64,000 nt of DNA from Streptomyces sp. NBS 14/10 (GCF_002224125.1 NZ_NCSM01000022.1:124001-188000), one strand, 5' to 3'; counted from the stretch's first letter, positions 1-8,476 are shown. Translations and numbers: made by a program. The notes: generated by a model from the sequence alone, not told the origin.

Positions 1-675
1 GTCGACCGCGTCCAGCAGCGACCAGAGCACATCGCATTTGAAGGCGAGCGCCGCCACGGCCCGCTCCCGGTCGTCCCCGGTGCGCGCCCAGGACAGCACC
101 AGGTCCAGGGCCTCCCGGCTGTCCTGGCGCCCCTGGGTCTCGCGGGTGCGGAAGTACGCGAGCCCGTCGCCGTCGATCCACCGGTAGTGGCGCTCGAAGG
201 CGTCGATGCGGGTGCGCATGATGTCCGGGGCCGACAGCTCGGTGAGCGAGGCGGCGACCGCCTCCAGCGGGGAGCGCAGCCGGCAGAAGTTGACGTAGCC
301 GTCCACGGCGAGCCGCACCCCCGGCAGCACGCTCCGGCCGGACAGCAGCAGGGTGCGGTCGAGGCCCGCGGCCTCGCCGAGCCTGAGCCACCGCTCGATC
401 CCGCCCTCGCCCTCGGCCGCGCCGTCGTGGTCCTGGATGCGCCGCAGCCACATCCGGCGCAGCGCCGAGGTCTCCAGCTTGGCCGTGATCAGGGCGTCCT
501 TGACGGGGATGTGGCGCTGGTAGTGGAAGCGGTTGGCGATCCACCGGCGCAGCTCGTCGGGGGTCAACTCGCCTTGGTGCATCCGGACGTTGAAGGGGTG
601 GCGGTCGTGGTAGCGCTCGCGCGCCACGGTCCGCAGCCGCTCCTCGAACTCCTCGACGTCACTCACAGCACTCAC
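1..675 (-). CDS. pqqC: Pyrroloquinoline-quinone synthase PqqC, cut by the left edge
   Basis: PqqC carries out the last step of PQQ synthesis, an oxygen-dependent ring closure and oxidation of AHQQ in the cytoplasm. The visible 225 codons show the all-helical PqqC/TenA-like pattern: an early 'PFNVRMHQGELTPDELRRW' stretch, 'ANRFHYQRHIPVKDA', and later 'RHYRWIDGDGLAYFRTR'. The protein is normally about 235-250 residues, so roughly the last 10-25 are missing off the window. The GTG start at 675 overlaps the pqqB stop (GTGA), which shows translational coupling. A second in-frame GTG lies three codons later at 666. pqqD and pqqE would be expected just outside the window. Confidence 0.93.
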   Translation of the reverse strand, partial: MSAVSDVEEFEERLRTVARERYHDRHPFNVRMHQGELTPDELRRWIANRFHYQRHIPVKDALITAKLETSALRRMWLRRIQDHDGAAEGEGGIERWLRLGEAAGLDRTLLLSGRSVLPGVRLAVDGYVNFCRLRSPLEAVAASLTELSAPDIMRTRIDAFERHYRWIDGDGLAYFRTRETQGRQDSREALDLVLSWARTGDDRERAVAALAFKCDVLWSLLDAVD

Positions 676-1589
676 AGCTCGATCACCATCCCGTCGGCGG
701 CCACCTCGAGACCGAGCCCGGCCAGCGCCTCGTACTGCGGCGCCGCCGGGTCGGCGAGGGGGTTGGTGTTGTTCAGGTGGGTGTAGAGGCAGCGGCCCGG
801 AAGTTCGGCGAGCCGCTTGGCGGTGCCGCCGGGGCCGTCGATGGGCAGATGTCCCATACCGGTGGCGGTGCGGGTGGAGAACCCGGAGCGCCGGGGCTCC
901 TCGTCGTCCCAGAACGTGCCGTCGACGATCACACAGTCCGCCTCGGCGGCCGCCCGCTGGAAGGCGTCCGGCCAGGCGGCGAGGGCGGGGGCGTAGAGCA
1001 GGGACCCGCCGGTCTCCCGGTCGGTCAGCCGCAGCGCCACCACCCACGCGTCGCCCCCTGCCGTCCCTGCAACATCGGCCTCCATGTCCGCCGCGTAGCG
1101 CGGGCGTTTGGCGGAGACCGGTACGGCGCTGACGGTCAGCGGCGAGCCCTCGGCCAGCGGCATCGGCTCGGCGTCGAGGCCACGCCACCGCAGGGTGGTG
1201 TACGGGCCCAGGACATCGCCGAGGTGGAGGCCGTCGAGCAGGGCGCGGCGTACCGGCGCGGTGGCGAGTACGTCGACGCCGCCGGCCGCCTCGCGGAGCC
1301 GGGCGATGCCGAGGGTGTGGTCGAGTTCCGCGTCGGTGAGGACCACTCCGGCCAGCGGGGTCTGGCGGGGCCGCGGCCCGGGGTGCAGTTCCGGGCAGTC
1401 CTCGATCTGGTCGCCGAGGTCGGGGGTGGCGTTGACCAGGTACCAGTGGCCTTCGGTGGCCCGTACGGCGAGGGAGGCGTGGCGGCGGCGCCGGCCGGGG
1501 TGGGCGCGTGCCCCGGAACAACCGGGGCACGCGCAGTTCCACTGAGGCAGTCCGCCGCCCGCCGCGGTGCCGAGCACGCGCAGCAGCAT
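672..1589 (-). CDS. pqqB: PQQ biosynthesis protein PqqB (metallo-beta-lactamase fold)
   Basis: This 305-residue protein begins MLLRVLGTAAGGGLPQWNC, the typical PqqB start, followed by the Cys pair 'CACPGC' that binds structural zinc in this family. The middle carries 'LTDAELDHTLGI', the metallo-hydrolase-like metal-binding stretch, and the C-terminus has 'HLNNTNPL', also typical of PqqB. Known PqqB proteins act early in PQQ formation, hydroxylating the tyrosine of the Glu-Tyr dipeptide released from PqqA. It sits 10 bases downstream of pqqA and overlaps pqqC by 4 bases, so the three are one transcription unit. Confidence 0.95.
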   Translation of the reverse strand: MLLRVLGTAAGGGLPQWNCACPGCSGARAHPGRRRRHASLAVRATEGHWYLVNATPDLGDQIEDCPELHPGPRPRQTPLAGVVLTDAELDHTLGIARLREAAGGVDVLATAPVRRALLDGLHLGDVLGPYTTLRWRGLDAEPMPLAEGSPLTVSAVPVSAKRPRYAADMEADVAGTAGGDAWVVALRLTDRETGGSLLYAPALAAWPDAFQRAAAEADCVIVDGTFWDDEEPRRSGFSTRTATGMGHLPIDGPGGTAKRLAELPGRCLYTHLNNTNPLADPAAPQYEALAGLGLEVAADGMVIEL

Positions 1590-1599
1590 GGCGGCGCCG

Positions 1600-1740
1600 T
1601 CAGCGGGTGGTCAGCGAGTAGGCGGTGACCTCCAACGCGGTGTCCACGACCACGTAGTCGGGGGTCTGCCAGGCCGTCTCCTCGATGCGGGGGCGGGTCT
1701 GCTCCGCCCCCCTCTCATTGCGCTGCACGGTCTCGTTCAT
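1600..1740 (-). CDS. pqqA: PQQ precursor peptide PqqA
   Basis: This is a 46-residue peptide gene, too short for ordinary gene calls. The translation ends WQTPDYVVVDTALEVTAYSL plus TTR. It has the defining PqqA motif E-x3-Y, here Glu37 and Tyr41, the two residues that PqqE cross-links and that become the PQQ skeleton. The ATG at 1740 follows a good ribosome site (AGGAAGG) about 11-12 bases upstream, and the stop lies 10 bases before pqqB. It is longer than the classic 23-29-residue PqqA because of a charged N-terminal extension. Position and motif together make the call firm. Confidence 0.9.
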   Translation of the reverse strand: MNETVQRNERGAEQTRPRIEETAWQTPDYVVVDTALEVTAYSLTTR

Positions 1741-1821
1741 ATTTGTGCCTGCCTTCCTGTGTGATGGGGGGTGATCCACGGGACGGTTTCCCGCGGATCC
1801 GCACGGAGGGGTTCACGGGTC

Positions 1822-3615
1822 TTATGAGCTCTTCCCCGCATAGCCGGAACCGATCCGCACCTCGTCGACGAGCAGCTTCTTGTAGCGCTTGGTGTCGGTG
1901 GCGGCGGCCCAGGTGCTGTTCACGGTGAGCCGGACATAGCGCTTGGTGGTGGCGGGGATGTCGATGAACTGCACGCCGCGGGCGCTGGGGAGGGTGCCGG
2001 ATTTGACGGCGCTCCCCCAGTCGGTGCCGTCGCTGGAGACCTGGATCTGGTAGTCGCGGATGCGGGCGGACTGTTCGGTGTCCGAGCGGGCGTAACTGAC
2101 CGACCATTCCCGCTGGTTGACGGCCAGATACTGAATGCTCTTGGCGGAGCGCAGATCGAAGCTGAGCGAGACGGGGAGCTTGGTGTTGCTGTCCCAGTAG
2201 CTCTGCGGATTGGCGTCGAGGACGGCGGAGGCCGGGTGTCCGCTCGCCGCGGAGCTTGCGCTCGCGGTCATGGCGTCGGCGGGGATCAGGCCCTGTCTGC
2301 CGTCGGTCTCGACCTTGAGGACCGTGTCGTACGGGTCCCAGTCGGCGATCCCAGTGACGGTGATCTTGCCGCCGCCCTGGCTGAAACTCAGCTGCTTTCC
2401 GGTGCGGAAGTCGGTGATCCGCTGGGCCCGGTAGCCGTTGTCGCGCAGCGTCAGGGTGGCGCCGGAGGGCTTGGTCAGGACGTGTACGAAGTGCAGATCC
2501 GGATCCGCCTTGGAGATCGTGGTCACGCCGCGGGCCCCGTCGTTCCAGGCCCCGGGCGCGAGCCCGCCATAGCTGTAGCCGCCGCCCTCGGTGCCGTTCA
2601 GCGAGCCCCAGATGGCGTCCAGATAGGTCTTGGCGACGTTGTTGAACGCCTCCTGTTTGCTCGGGAACCGGCCGTTCACCTGAGCGGTCTCGGCCATGAG
2701 CGATTTGACGGAGGAGCCGGAGTTGGCGATCAGCCGGCGGAGGGTGAGCGCTTGGTCCACCGCCGAGTCGGTGCCGCTGTACCACCAGGCGCCGCTGCTG
2801 GGCAGCTTGAAACAGGCCTCGGTCAGCCGGGGCTGGGGGCTCCAGATCGCCTGCGGGTAGTCATAGTCCGGGGTCATGCCGGTCTTCTGTTCATTGCTGA
2901 CCGTGTCCATGATCGGCGTGTCTTCGTTGTTGTTGCTCAGCAGCCAGCCGGGGCGGTCCGCGCGGATCTTCTCGTAGAGGCCGTGGTCGATCCAGTAGTC
3001 GTTGTCGTTGTCGATCCAGAAGCCGGACAGCTTGGGGTAGTTCCGCATGACCTCGACGAAGTTGTCGTACGAGAACTCACCGAACCCGTCGCGCGTGGTC
3101 AGATCGACATCGCGCCCCTTGTAGTCCGAGTACGCGGCCGAGTCCAGCCATTCATGGCCGCCCTCGTCGTGCCATTGCGGATCGTCGGTCATATAGAGCA
3201 CGACCTTGAGCCCCCGGGCGTCGGCGGCGCTGATCAGCTCGCCCAGGAAGTCGCGTTTGGTGGAGCAGCTGCCGGGGATGTCGGACGGCCAGGCGCGGGA
3301 GTACCCCAGACGGCTGTGGAAGGAGGCCAGCACCAGGTATTTCGCATGCAGTTTCTCGGCCTCGCGGACCCAGTAGTCCGCGCTCCAGCCGCCGTCGGTC
3401 ACGGCCTTCTCCCAGGCGGAGCAGCTGGTGTAGCCCGGTGAGGTGCGCATGCCCCAGTGCAGGAAGAGTCCGGCCTGGGAGTCGCGCAGCCACTGCTGCC
3501 GCGCATGCACGACTTCGGCCCGCGCGGGGGCGGGGCCTGCGAAGAGGAGGGTGCCGACGGCGAGCAGTGCGGTGGCCAGCCAGGCGCGAAGACGTCCGCG
3601 CGGTCTGCGGCTCAT
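1822..3615 (-). CDS. Secreted GH29-like alpha-L-fucosidase with C-terminal F5/8-type (CBM32-like) domain
   Basis: The 597-residue protein starts at the ATG at 3615, preceded by GGAAGG; an upstream in-frame ATG at 3720 has no comparable ribosome site. A twin-arginine-rich N-region and a hydrophobic stretch ending in APARA form a signal peptide. 'GLFLHWGM' is the GH29 entry motif, and 'GFWIDNDND' holds the likely nucleophile Asp202. Residues about 450-590 look like a discoidin/F5-8C sugar-binding module ('HPASAVLDANPQSYWDS'). It should act outside the cell on fucosylated glycans. pqqA lies 81 bases downstream on the same strand, so read-through into the pqq genes is possible. Family assignment rests on motifs only; the substrate is not proven. 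Confidence 0.78.
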   Translation of the reverse strand: MSRRPRGRLRAWLATALLAVGTLLFAGPAPARAEVVHARQQWLRDSQAGLFLHWGMRTSPGYTSCSAWEKAVTDGGWSADYWVREAEKLHAKYLVLASFHSRLGYSRAWPSDIPGSCSTKRDFLGELISAADARGLKVVLYMTDDPQWHDEGGHEWLDSAAYSDYKGRDVDLTTRDGFGEFSYDNFVEVMRNYPKLSGFWIDNDNDYWIDHGLYEKIRADRPGWLLSNNNEDTPIMDTVSNEQKTGMTPDYDYPQAIWSPQPRLTEACFKLPSSGAWWYSGTDSAVDQALTLRRLIANSGSSVKSLMAETAQVNGRFPSKQEAFNNVAKTYLDAIWGSLNGTEGGGYSYGGLAPGAWNDGARGVTTISKADPDLHFVHVLTKPSGATLTLRDNGYRAQRITDFRTGKQLSFSQGGGKITVTGIADWDPYDTVLKVETDGRQGLIPADAMTASASSAASGHPASAVLDANPQSYWDSNTKLPVSLSFDLRSAKSIQYLAVNQREWSVSYARSDTEQSARIRDYQIQVSSDGTDWGSAVKSGTLPSARGVQFIDIPATTKRYVRLTVNSTWAAATDTKRYKKLLVDEVRIGSGYAGKSS

Positions 3616-3736
3616 GGGATTCCTTCCCCGAGCTGGGGGTGCCGGGCGAGGGGAGACATGGGGGTGGTGTTGGAGGGCGGTGTTCTGTTGAAGAGTTGCG
3701 AGCCACTCGGTCCGGGTCAATGGGGCGGACGCAAAA

Positions 3737-3786
3737 ATCCTCCGATCTCTATCCTCCGACCTGACGGATAATCACTTATCAAGTCA
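3737..3786. promoter_or_regulatory. Direct repeat and dyad in the GH29/GH27 divergent region
   Basis: The 324-base gap between the GH29-like gene and the GH27 gene holds two structured sites. One is a 10-base repeat, ATCCTCCGAY, at 3737 and 3751 (14-base spacing). The other is the dyad GATAA-TCAC-TTATC at 3767-3780, flanked by TGAC (3762) and GTCA (3783). They sit between the two divergent starts, where an operator would be expected. The binding protein is unknown. Confidence 0.45.
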
Positions 3787-3860
3787 TCAGAAACCGCAGG
3801 CAGTTAGCCATGTCCGGGCCACCGAACACCCTCTACCCATCTTCTGGCCTGTACCAATCC

Positions 3861-3889
3861 TTGACTCAGCAGACCACACCTCCTACCTT
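3861..3889 (+). promoter_or_regulatory. Putative sigma-70-type promoter of the GH27 gene
   Basis: A TTGACT hexamer (3861-3866) is followed after 17 bases by TACCTT (3884-3889), about 50 bases upstream of the GH27 start codon. Spacing and position fit a housekeeping-type promoter. Assignment is by pattern only. Confidence 0.45.
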
Positions 3890-3939
3890 CCGCGATGCAT
3901 CACACACGGATGCCTCAGCTGCGTTCGAAGGAGATGATC

Positions 3940-5166
3940 ATGCGAGGAAACGTACGATCCGGCGGACTCCGCTCATTGGTCGCGGTGGCCACCGCCACCG
4001 CCACCACCGCGGCAGCCGCCATCACCTTCACGCTCACCGCCGGGGCCGGTCAGGCCGCCGCGCTGGACAACGGCCTGCTCCGCACGCCCCCCATGGGCTT
4101 CAACAACTGGAATGCCACGCACTGCGACTCCTCGTTCAACGAGTCCATGGTCAAGGGGGTCGCCGACGCCTTCGTCTCGCTCGGTCTCAAGGACGTCGGC
4201 TACGAGTACGTCAACATCGACGACTGCTGGGCGGAGACCAGCCGGGACTCGGACGGCAATCTGGTGCCGGATCGCACCCGCTTCCCGAACGGCATCAAGG
4301 CCGTGGCGGACTATGTGCACTCCAAGGGGCTCAAGTTCGGCATCTACACCAGCGCCGGCACCAAGACCTGCAACAGCGCCGGCTTCCCGGGGGCGCTGAA
4401 CCACGAGAAGCAGGACGCCAAGCAGTTCGCGTCCTGGGGCGTGGACTACCTCAAGTACGACAACTGCAATAACCAGGGCGTGGACGCCCAGCAGCGCTAC
4501 AAGGCCATGCGCGACGCGCTCGCGGCCAGCGGGCGGAAGATCGCGTACAGCATCTGCGAATGGGGCCAGACCAACCCCAAGGTGTGGACCTGGGGCGAGC
4601 CGGTCGGGAATCTGTGGCGCACCACCGGCGACATCAGCGACAAGTGGTCCAGCATGATCGACAAGGTGCATATCAACGACGACCTCGCGCAGTACGCGGG
4701 CCCGGGCCACTGGAACGACCCGGACATGCTGGAGGTCGGCAACGGCGGGATGACCGCCACCGAGTACCGCACCCACTTCAGTCTCTGGGCGATGATGGCG
4801 GCGCCGCTGCTCATCGGCAGCGATATCCGCGACGCCTCGGCCACCACTCAGTCGATCCTGAAGAACACCGACCTCATCGCGGTGGACCAGGACACCCTGG
4901 GCAAGCAGGCGACCATCGTGTCCTCCAGCGGCGGCAAGGTCGTGTACACCAAGCAACTGGCCAACGGCGACCGGGCGGTCGCCCTGCTCAACGAGAACTC
5001 GTCCGCCAAGACGATCTCCACCACGGCCACCGCGATCGGCCTCGGCGGCTCGTCCTCGTACGGGCTCAAGGACCTGTGGTCCAAGGCGACCAGCACCACG
5101 ACCGGTTCGATCAGCGCCTCGGTGCCCGCGCACGGCACGGTGGTGTTCCGGGTCTCCCGCGACTGA
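3940..5166 (+). CDS. Secreted GH27 alpha-galactosidase
   Basis: This 408-residue enzyme removes alpha-linked galactose (or a related sugar) from galactomannan-type polymers outside the cell. A signal peptide ends near residue 40 (AGAGQAA). The GH27 landmarks are all present: 'TPPMGFNNWN' at 50-57, 'YVNIDDCWAE', the nucleophile Asp174 in 'YLKYDNC', and the acid/base motif DPD at 260-262 in 'GHWNDPDML'. A C-terminal beta-sandwich finishes the protein; no extra carbohydrate-binding module is seen. The ATG at 3940 is chosen because AAGGAG lies 6 bases upstream; the ATG at 3934 is too close to it. It is divergent from the fucosidase-like gene. Confidence 0.92.
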   Translation: MRGNVRSGGLRSLVAVATATATTAAAAITFTLTAGAGQAAALDNGLLRTPPMGFNNWNATHCDSSFNESMVKGVADAFVSLGLKDVGYEYVNIDDCWAETSRDSDGNLVPDRTRFPNGIKAVADYVHSKGLKFGIYTSAGTKTCNSAGFPGALNHEKQDAKQFASWGVDYLKYDNCNNQGVDAQQRYKAMRDALAASGRKIAYSICEWGQTNPKVWTWGEPVGNLWRTTGDISDKWSSMIDKVHINDDLAQYAGPGHWNDPDMLEVGNGGMTATEYRTHFSLWAMMAAPLLIGSDIRDASATTQSILKNTDLIAVDQDTLGKQATIVSSSGGKVVYTKQLANGDRAVALLNENSSAKTISTTATAIGLGGSSSYGLKDLWSKATSTTTGSISASVPAHGTVVFRVSRD

Positions 5167-5220
5167 ACCACGGCTGAACCGCGGCGACTCGCGGCAGAAC
5201 CACGAACCTGCGCCGGGCTG

Positions 5221-5249
5221 TTGACGGGATAGGAACGTTTCTTTACAGT
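5221..5249 (+). promoter_or_regulatory. Putative promoter of the lyase/dehydrogenase operon
   Basis: TTGACG (5221-5226) and TACAGT (5244-5249) are separated by exactly 17 bases, a good sigma-70-type match, about 100 bases upstream of the first start codon at 5353. Confidence 0.55.
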
Positions 5250-5300
5250 CCCCCTCAACAGCGATTCACCTCATGCGTCACTCCCCCACCGCGGCCTTTC

Positions 5301-5325
5301 CATATCCAGCCAGTTCATGGATATG
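5301..5325. promoter_or_regulatory. 8-base inverted repeat, probable operator
   Basis: CATATCCA (5301-5308) and TGGATATG (5318-5325) form perfect arms with a 9-base spacer. They lie about 50 bases downstream of the putative -10 box and upstream of the lyase-like gene. Position in the leader fits a repressor roadblock. The regulator is unknown. Confidence 0.45.
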
Positions 5326-5352
5326 ACCAAAGGTCAGACAGGAGAATCACTG

Positions 5353-6162
5353 ATGAAGCGCAAACGGCTGCCCGGACCCCGCACCACGGCGGCCCTGGCG
5401 GCGGCGGGCGCGCTGCTCCTCCCCACGGCCGCCGCCCACGGCACGGAGCGCACACCGCAGGCGCCCATGGCTTCCTGGAGCCTCAAGTGGAGCCCCGCGT
5501 CGGGGGCCAGTGTCGCCGACTCCTTCGAGGGCGCCGAGGACGACCGCGCCGACTCCCACCCCGGGGTCACCCATATCTACCCGAGCGGCGGCGGGTTCCG
5601 CACCGACATCCACTACCCCAAGGACGTGGACACCAGCACCGACCGCCAGCGCAACGAGGTCAGAGGCATGCGGCAGAACGGCGCCGCCGTGAAGATCCTC
5701 AAGGACGAGACCTGGCGGATCCAGTACCAGATGTATGTGCCGGACACGCTGGACGCGACCACCGGTTTCACCCACATCATGCAGATCAAGGTGGGGGACG
5801 TCGCCGCCCCGCTGTTCACCATGTCGCTGCACCAGCACGACAACGGCCCGAAGGTCGAGCTGCGCACCTCGGACGACGACGAGAACCTGACGGAGGCCGG
5901 GGCCGCCGATATGTCGCCGATCCAGGGCAAGTGGAGCGATGTGTCGGTCGAGGTGAAGGCGTCCGACTCCGGGGCATACGTCGACTGGTCGGTCGTCACC
6001 GACGGGAAGACGGTGGCCAAATACAAGCGCACCGGTCTCGACATGTGGCGCGGCCAGAACTACCTGCGGCCCAAGTGGGGTATCTACCGCAGCCTCAACA
6101 GCAGCGGCTTGCAGACGACTTATCTGCTCACCCGCAACTTCAAGGCGTACAAGCTCCAGTAG
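5353..6162 (+). CDS. Secreted polysaccharide-lyase-like protein (jelly-roll, heparin-lyase-I-like)
   Basis: This 269-residue exported protein has a basic N-region and a hydrophobic signal segment to about residue 30. The features 'RQRNEVRGM', 'WRIQYQMYVPDTL', 'HIMQIKVGD' and a C-terminal 'KWGIYRSLNSS' match the concanavalin-like fold of secreted polysaccharide lyases grouped under heparin lyase I-like/PL20-type families. A lyase would make unsaturated uronic ends, which the nearby GH105 gene would remove; this fits but is inference. The ATG at 5353 follows AGGAGAATCACTG; the ATG at 5317 lacks a ribosome site. The next gene starts 13 bases after the stop, so the two are co-transcribed. Confidence 0.62.
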   Translation: MKRKRLPGPRTTAALAAAGALLLPTAAAHGTERTPQAPMASWSLKWSPASGASVADSFEGAEDDRADSHPGVTHIYPSGGGFRTDIHYPKDVDTSTDRQRNEVRGMRQNGAAVKILKDETWRIQYQMYVPDTLDATTGFTHIMQIKVGDVAAPLFTMSLHQHDNGPKVELRTSDDDENLTEAGAADMSPIQGKWSDVSVEVKASDSGAYVDWSVVTDGKTVAKYKRTGLDMWRGQNYLRPKWGIYRSLNSSGLQTTYLLTRNFKAYKLQ

Positions 6163-6175
6163 GAGGAGACGCGCG

Positions 6176-7255
6176 ATGAAGAGCCATCGGAAACTCGTGG
6201 TGGCGGCCACCGCCGCCGCACTCGCCGCCGGGCTGCTGGTCGGAACGGCCGGCACGGGCAACGCCTCGTCCGACAGAGTCGACTCGGCACCGTCCAGCAT
6301 CAAGACCGTCTCGTCCGGCTGGTCGATCCCCTGGGGGCTCAGCTGGCTCCCCGACGGGTCGGCGCTGATCACCGAGCGGGACTCGTTCAAGGTGTTCAAG
6401 CTCACCCAGTCGGGCACCAAGACCCAGGTCGGCACGGTGCCCAACGTCGTGACCACCAGCGGCGAGGGCGGGTTACTGGGGATCGCGGTCTCCCCGAACT
6501 GGAACACCGACCACTACGTGTACCTCATGCACACCGCGTCCGAGGGCAACCGGATCGCCCGGATGACCTTCGACGGCTCCTCGCTGAGCGGCTACACCAC
6601 GCTGGTCAGCGGCATCAAGAAGAACAAGTACCACAACGGCGGACGCCTCAAGTTCGGCCCGGACGGCTATCTGTACGCCACTGCCGGGGACGCCCAGACA
6701 TCCGACCTCGCCCAGGACAAGAACGCGCTCAACGGCAAGATCCTGCGGATGACCACGGACGGCAAGCCCGCCCCCGGCAACCCGTTCGGCACCCTGGTCT
6801 ACTCCTACGGCCACCGCAACCCGCAGGGCCTCACCTGGGACTCGGCGGGGCGGCTGTGGGAGGCGGAGCTCGGCAACAGCAAGTACGACGAGCTCAACCT
6901 CATCGAGCCGGGCAAGAACTACGGCTGGCCGACCTGCGAGGGCAACTGCTCCACCTCCGGGATGACCAACCCCAAGCGCCAGTGGGCGGTCGGCGATGCC
7001 TCGCCCAGCGGGGTCACCTACGCCGACGGAGCGCTCTACATGGCGGCGCTGAGGGGCGAGCGGCTGTGGCGGATCCCGGTCGACGGCACCTCCGCGGGCA
7101 CCCCGCAGGCGTACTACGTCAGTGAGTACGGGCGGCAGCGCACCGTCGAGACCGTGCCGGGCAAGAACACCCTGTGGCTGTCCACGACCAACGCCGACAA
7201 CAACGGCGGGGAGCCGGACGGCGCGGACAAGGTGTTCCAGGTGGAGCTGAAGTAG
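6176..7255 (+). CDS. Secreted PQQ-dependent sugar dehydrogenase (GSDH / soluble glucose dehydrogenase family)
   Basis: A 359-residue exported six-bladed beta-propeller of the glucose/sorbosone dehydrogenase family. The signal peptide ends near residue 30. 'NGGRLKFGPDGYLY' follows His153, which aligns with the catalytic base of soluble PQQ glucose dehydrogenase, and 'GHRNPQG' contains Arg214-Asn215, which match its PQQ/substrate contacts. The repeat 'NYGWPTCEGNCS' is typical of secreted actinobacterial members. It would oxidise a sugar or uronic acid outside the cell, and the pqq genes a few kilobases away would supply the cofactor. The gene has a TTA codon (Leu100), which suggests bldA-dependent translation. 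Its ribosome site overlaps the stop of the upstream lyase-like gene. Confidence 0.85.
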   Translation: MKSHRKLVVAATAAALAAGLLVGTAGTGNASSDRVDSAPSSIKTVSSGWSIPWGLSWLPDGSALITERDSFKVFKLTQSGTKTQVGTVPNVVTTSGEGGLLGIAVSPNWNTDHYVYLMHTASEGNRIARMTFDGSSLSGYTTLVSGIKKNKYHNGGRLKFGPDGYLYATAGDAQTSDLAQDKNALNGKILRMTTDGKPAPGNPFGTLVYSYGHRNPQGLTWDSAGRLWEAELGNSKYDELNLIEPGKNYGWPTCEGNCSTSGMTNPKRQWAVGDASPSGVTYADGALYMAALRGERLWRIPVDGTSAGTPQAYYVSEYGRQRTVETVPGKNTLWLSTTNADNNGGEPDGADKVFQVELK

Positions 7256-7289
7256 CCTCCGCCATCGGCGCCCGGACACCTCACCTCAC

Positions 7290-7321
7290 GTCGCGCTCCG
7301 CGGTCCGCCGCGGAGCGCGAC
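7290..7321. terminator. Bidirectional terminator hairpin between convergent genes
   Basis: A perfect 14-base inverted repeat (7290-7303 and 7308-7321, GTCGCGCTCCGCGG arm) with a 4-base loop lies between the ends of the sugar dehydrogenase and the GH105 gene. The G/C-rich stem without a T-run is usual for Streptomyces terminators. Confidence 0.85.
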
Positions 7322-7336
7322 CGTGCGGGTGGTCAG

Positions 7337-8476
7337 TTAAGCGATCTGCTCGTTCATGAGCAGGAAGGCGCCCAGGCCATGGAGATCATTGGTGTTGCGC
7401 TTGCGGCCGAAGTAGTAGGCGAGGTCCCCGACGTTGGTGCCCTCGCTGATGTCGGTGATGTCGGTCAGCCCGTCCGCGTTGACCGTCACCTTCTTCAGAA
7501 CGCCCTGATAGCCCCTGCGCGCCGCGGACACATAGTCGCCGCCGGCGATGTATTTGCGCTCCAGCGCCGCGTGCAGCATCAGGGTGTACATGCTGGAGGC
7601 CGAGGTCTCGGTCCAGTTGCCCGACTCGCTCGCCTTGTCGACCACCTGGAACCAGCGGCCGGTGCTCCGGTCCTGGTAGCGGACGAACCCCTTGGCCAGG
7701 TGTTTGACGTTGGCGATGAGCTCGGCGCGCCGCGGGTGGTCCGCGGGCAGCAGATCCAGCGCCTCGATATGGGTCATCGCGGTCCAGCCGATGGCCCGGG
7801 CCCAGTGGTAGGCGGAGGTGCCGGTGGTCGGGTTGGGCGACCAGGGGGCGTCGCCGTCCGCGTCGTACGCGTGGTAGAGCAGCCCGTTGGACGCCTTGAG
7901 GTGAGTGAAGTACACGGCCAGATTGCGGCTGACCTCGTCGTACGCGTAGGCCTCGTCGCCGTACGCGATGCCGTACCGCAGCAGGAACGGCTGGGCCATG
8001 AACACCCCGTCCGCCCACAGCTCGTTGGTCTTGCTGGTGGCGTGCCACATACCGCCGTCGGAGGTGCGCGGATAGGTCGTGATGCGGGTGCGGATCTGGT
8101 CGGCGGCGGTGCGGTAGCGCGGGTCGCCGGTCTCCTTGTGGAGGATCAGCAGCAGGTTGCCGGACTGCATGGCGTCGAGGTTGTTGAAGCTGTGGTTGAT
8201 GTGGCCGTCGGCGTCCACGTAACTGTCCACCCACCCCTTGATGTACGCGAGGTAGGACGGCTCCTTGACCCGCTGGTACACGCGGTAGGTGCCGTAGAGG
8301 AACAGCCCCTGTGTGTAGCCCCAGCCGCCGAGCGACTTCGGGTCGGGCTTGCGGGCGATGGTGGAGTCCACCACGGCCCGGGACCAGTCGGTGGGGGCCG
8401 CGGAGGCGGCAGTGCCGAGTGCGAGGCCGCCGGTGAGGCCCAGGGTGCTCGCGAGTACGGTCCTGCGTTTGATCAC
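7337..8476 (-). CDS. Secreted GH105-type unsaturated rhamnogalacturonyl/glucuronyl hydrolase
   Basis: This 379-residue (alpha/alpha)6-barrel enzyme hydrolyses the unsaturated uronic acid left at chain ends by polysaccharide lyases. MIKRRTVLASTLGLTGG is a Tat-type signal peptide. 'NELWADGVFMAQPFL' contains the catalytic Asp of the YteR/GH105 family; 'HWARAIGWTAMTHIEALD' and 'TSASSMYTLML' are further family blocks. It is convergent with, and likely functionally paired to, the lyase-like gene at 5353. The export signal is notable because many GH105 enzymes are cytoplasmic. Confidence 0.85.
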   Translation of the reverse strand: MIKRRTVLASTLGLTGGLALGTAASAAPTDWSRAVVDSTIARKPDPKSLGGWGYTQGLFLYGTYRVYQRVKEPSYLAYIKGWVDSYVDADGHINHSFNNLDAMQSGNLLLILHKETGDPRYRTAADQIRTRITTYPRTSDGGMWHATSKTNELWADGVFMAQPFLLRYGIAYGDEAYAYDEVSRNLAVYFTHLKASNGLLYHAYDADGDAPWSPNPTTGTSAYHWARAIGWTAMTHIEALDLLPADHPRRAELIANVKHLAKGFVRYQDRSTGRWFQVVDKASESGNWTETSASSMYTLMLHAALERKYIAGGDYVSAARRGYQGVLKKVTVNADGLTDITDISEGTNVGDLAYYFGRKRNTNDLHGLGAFLLMNEQIA

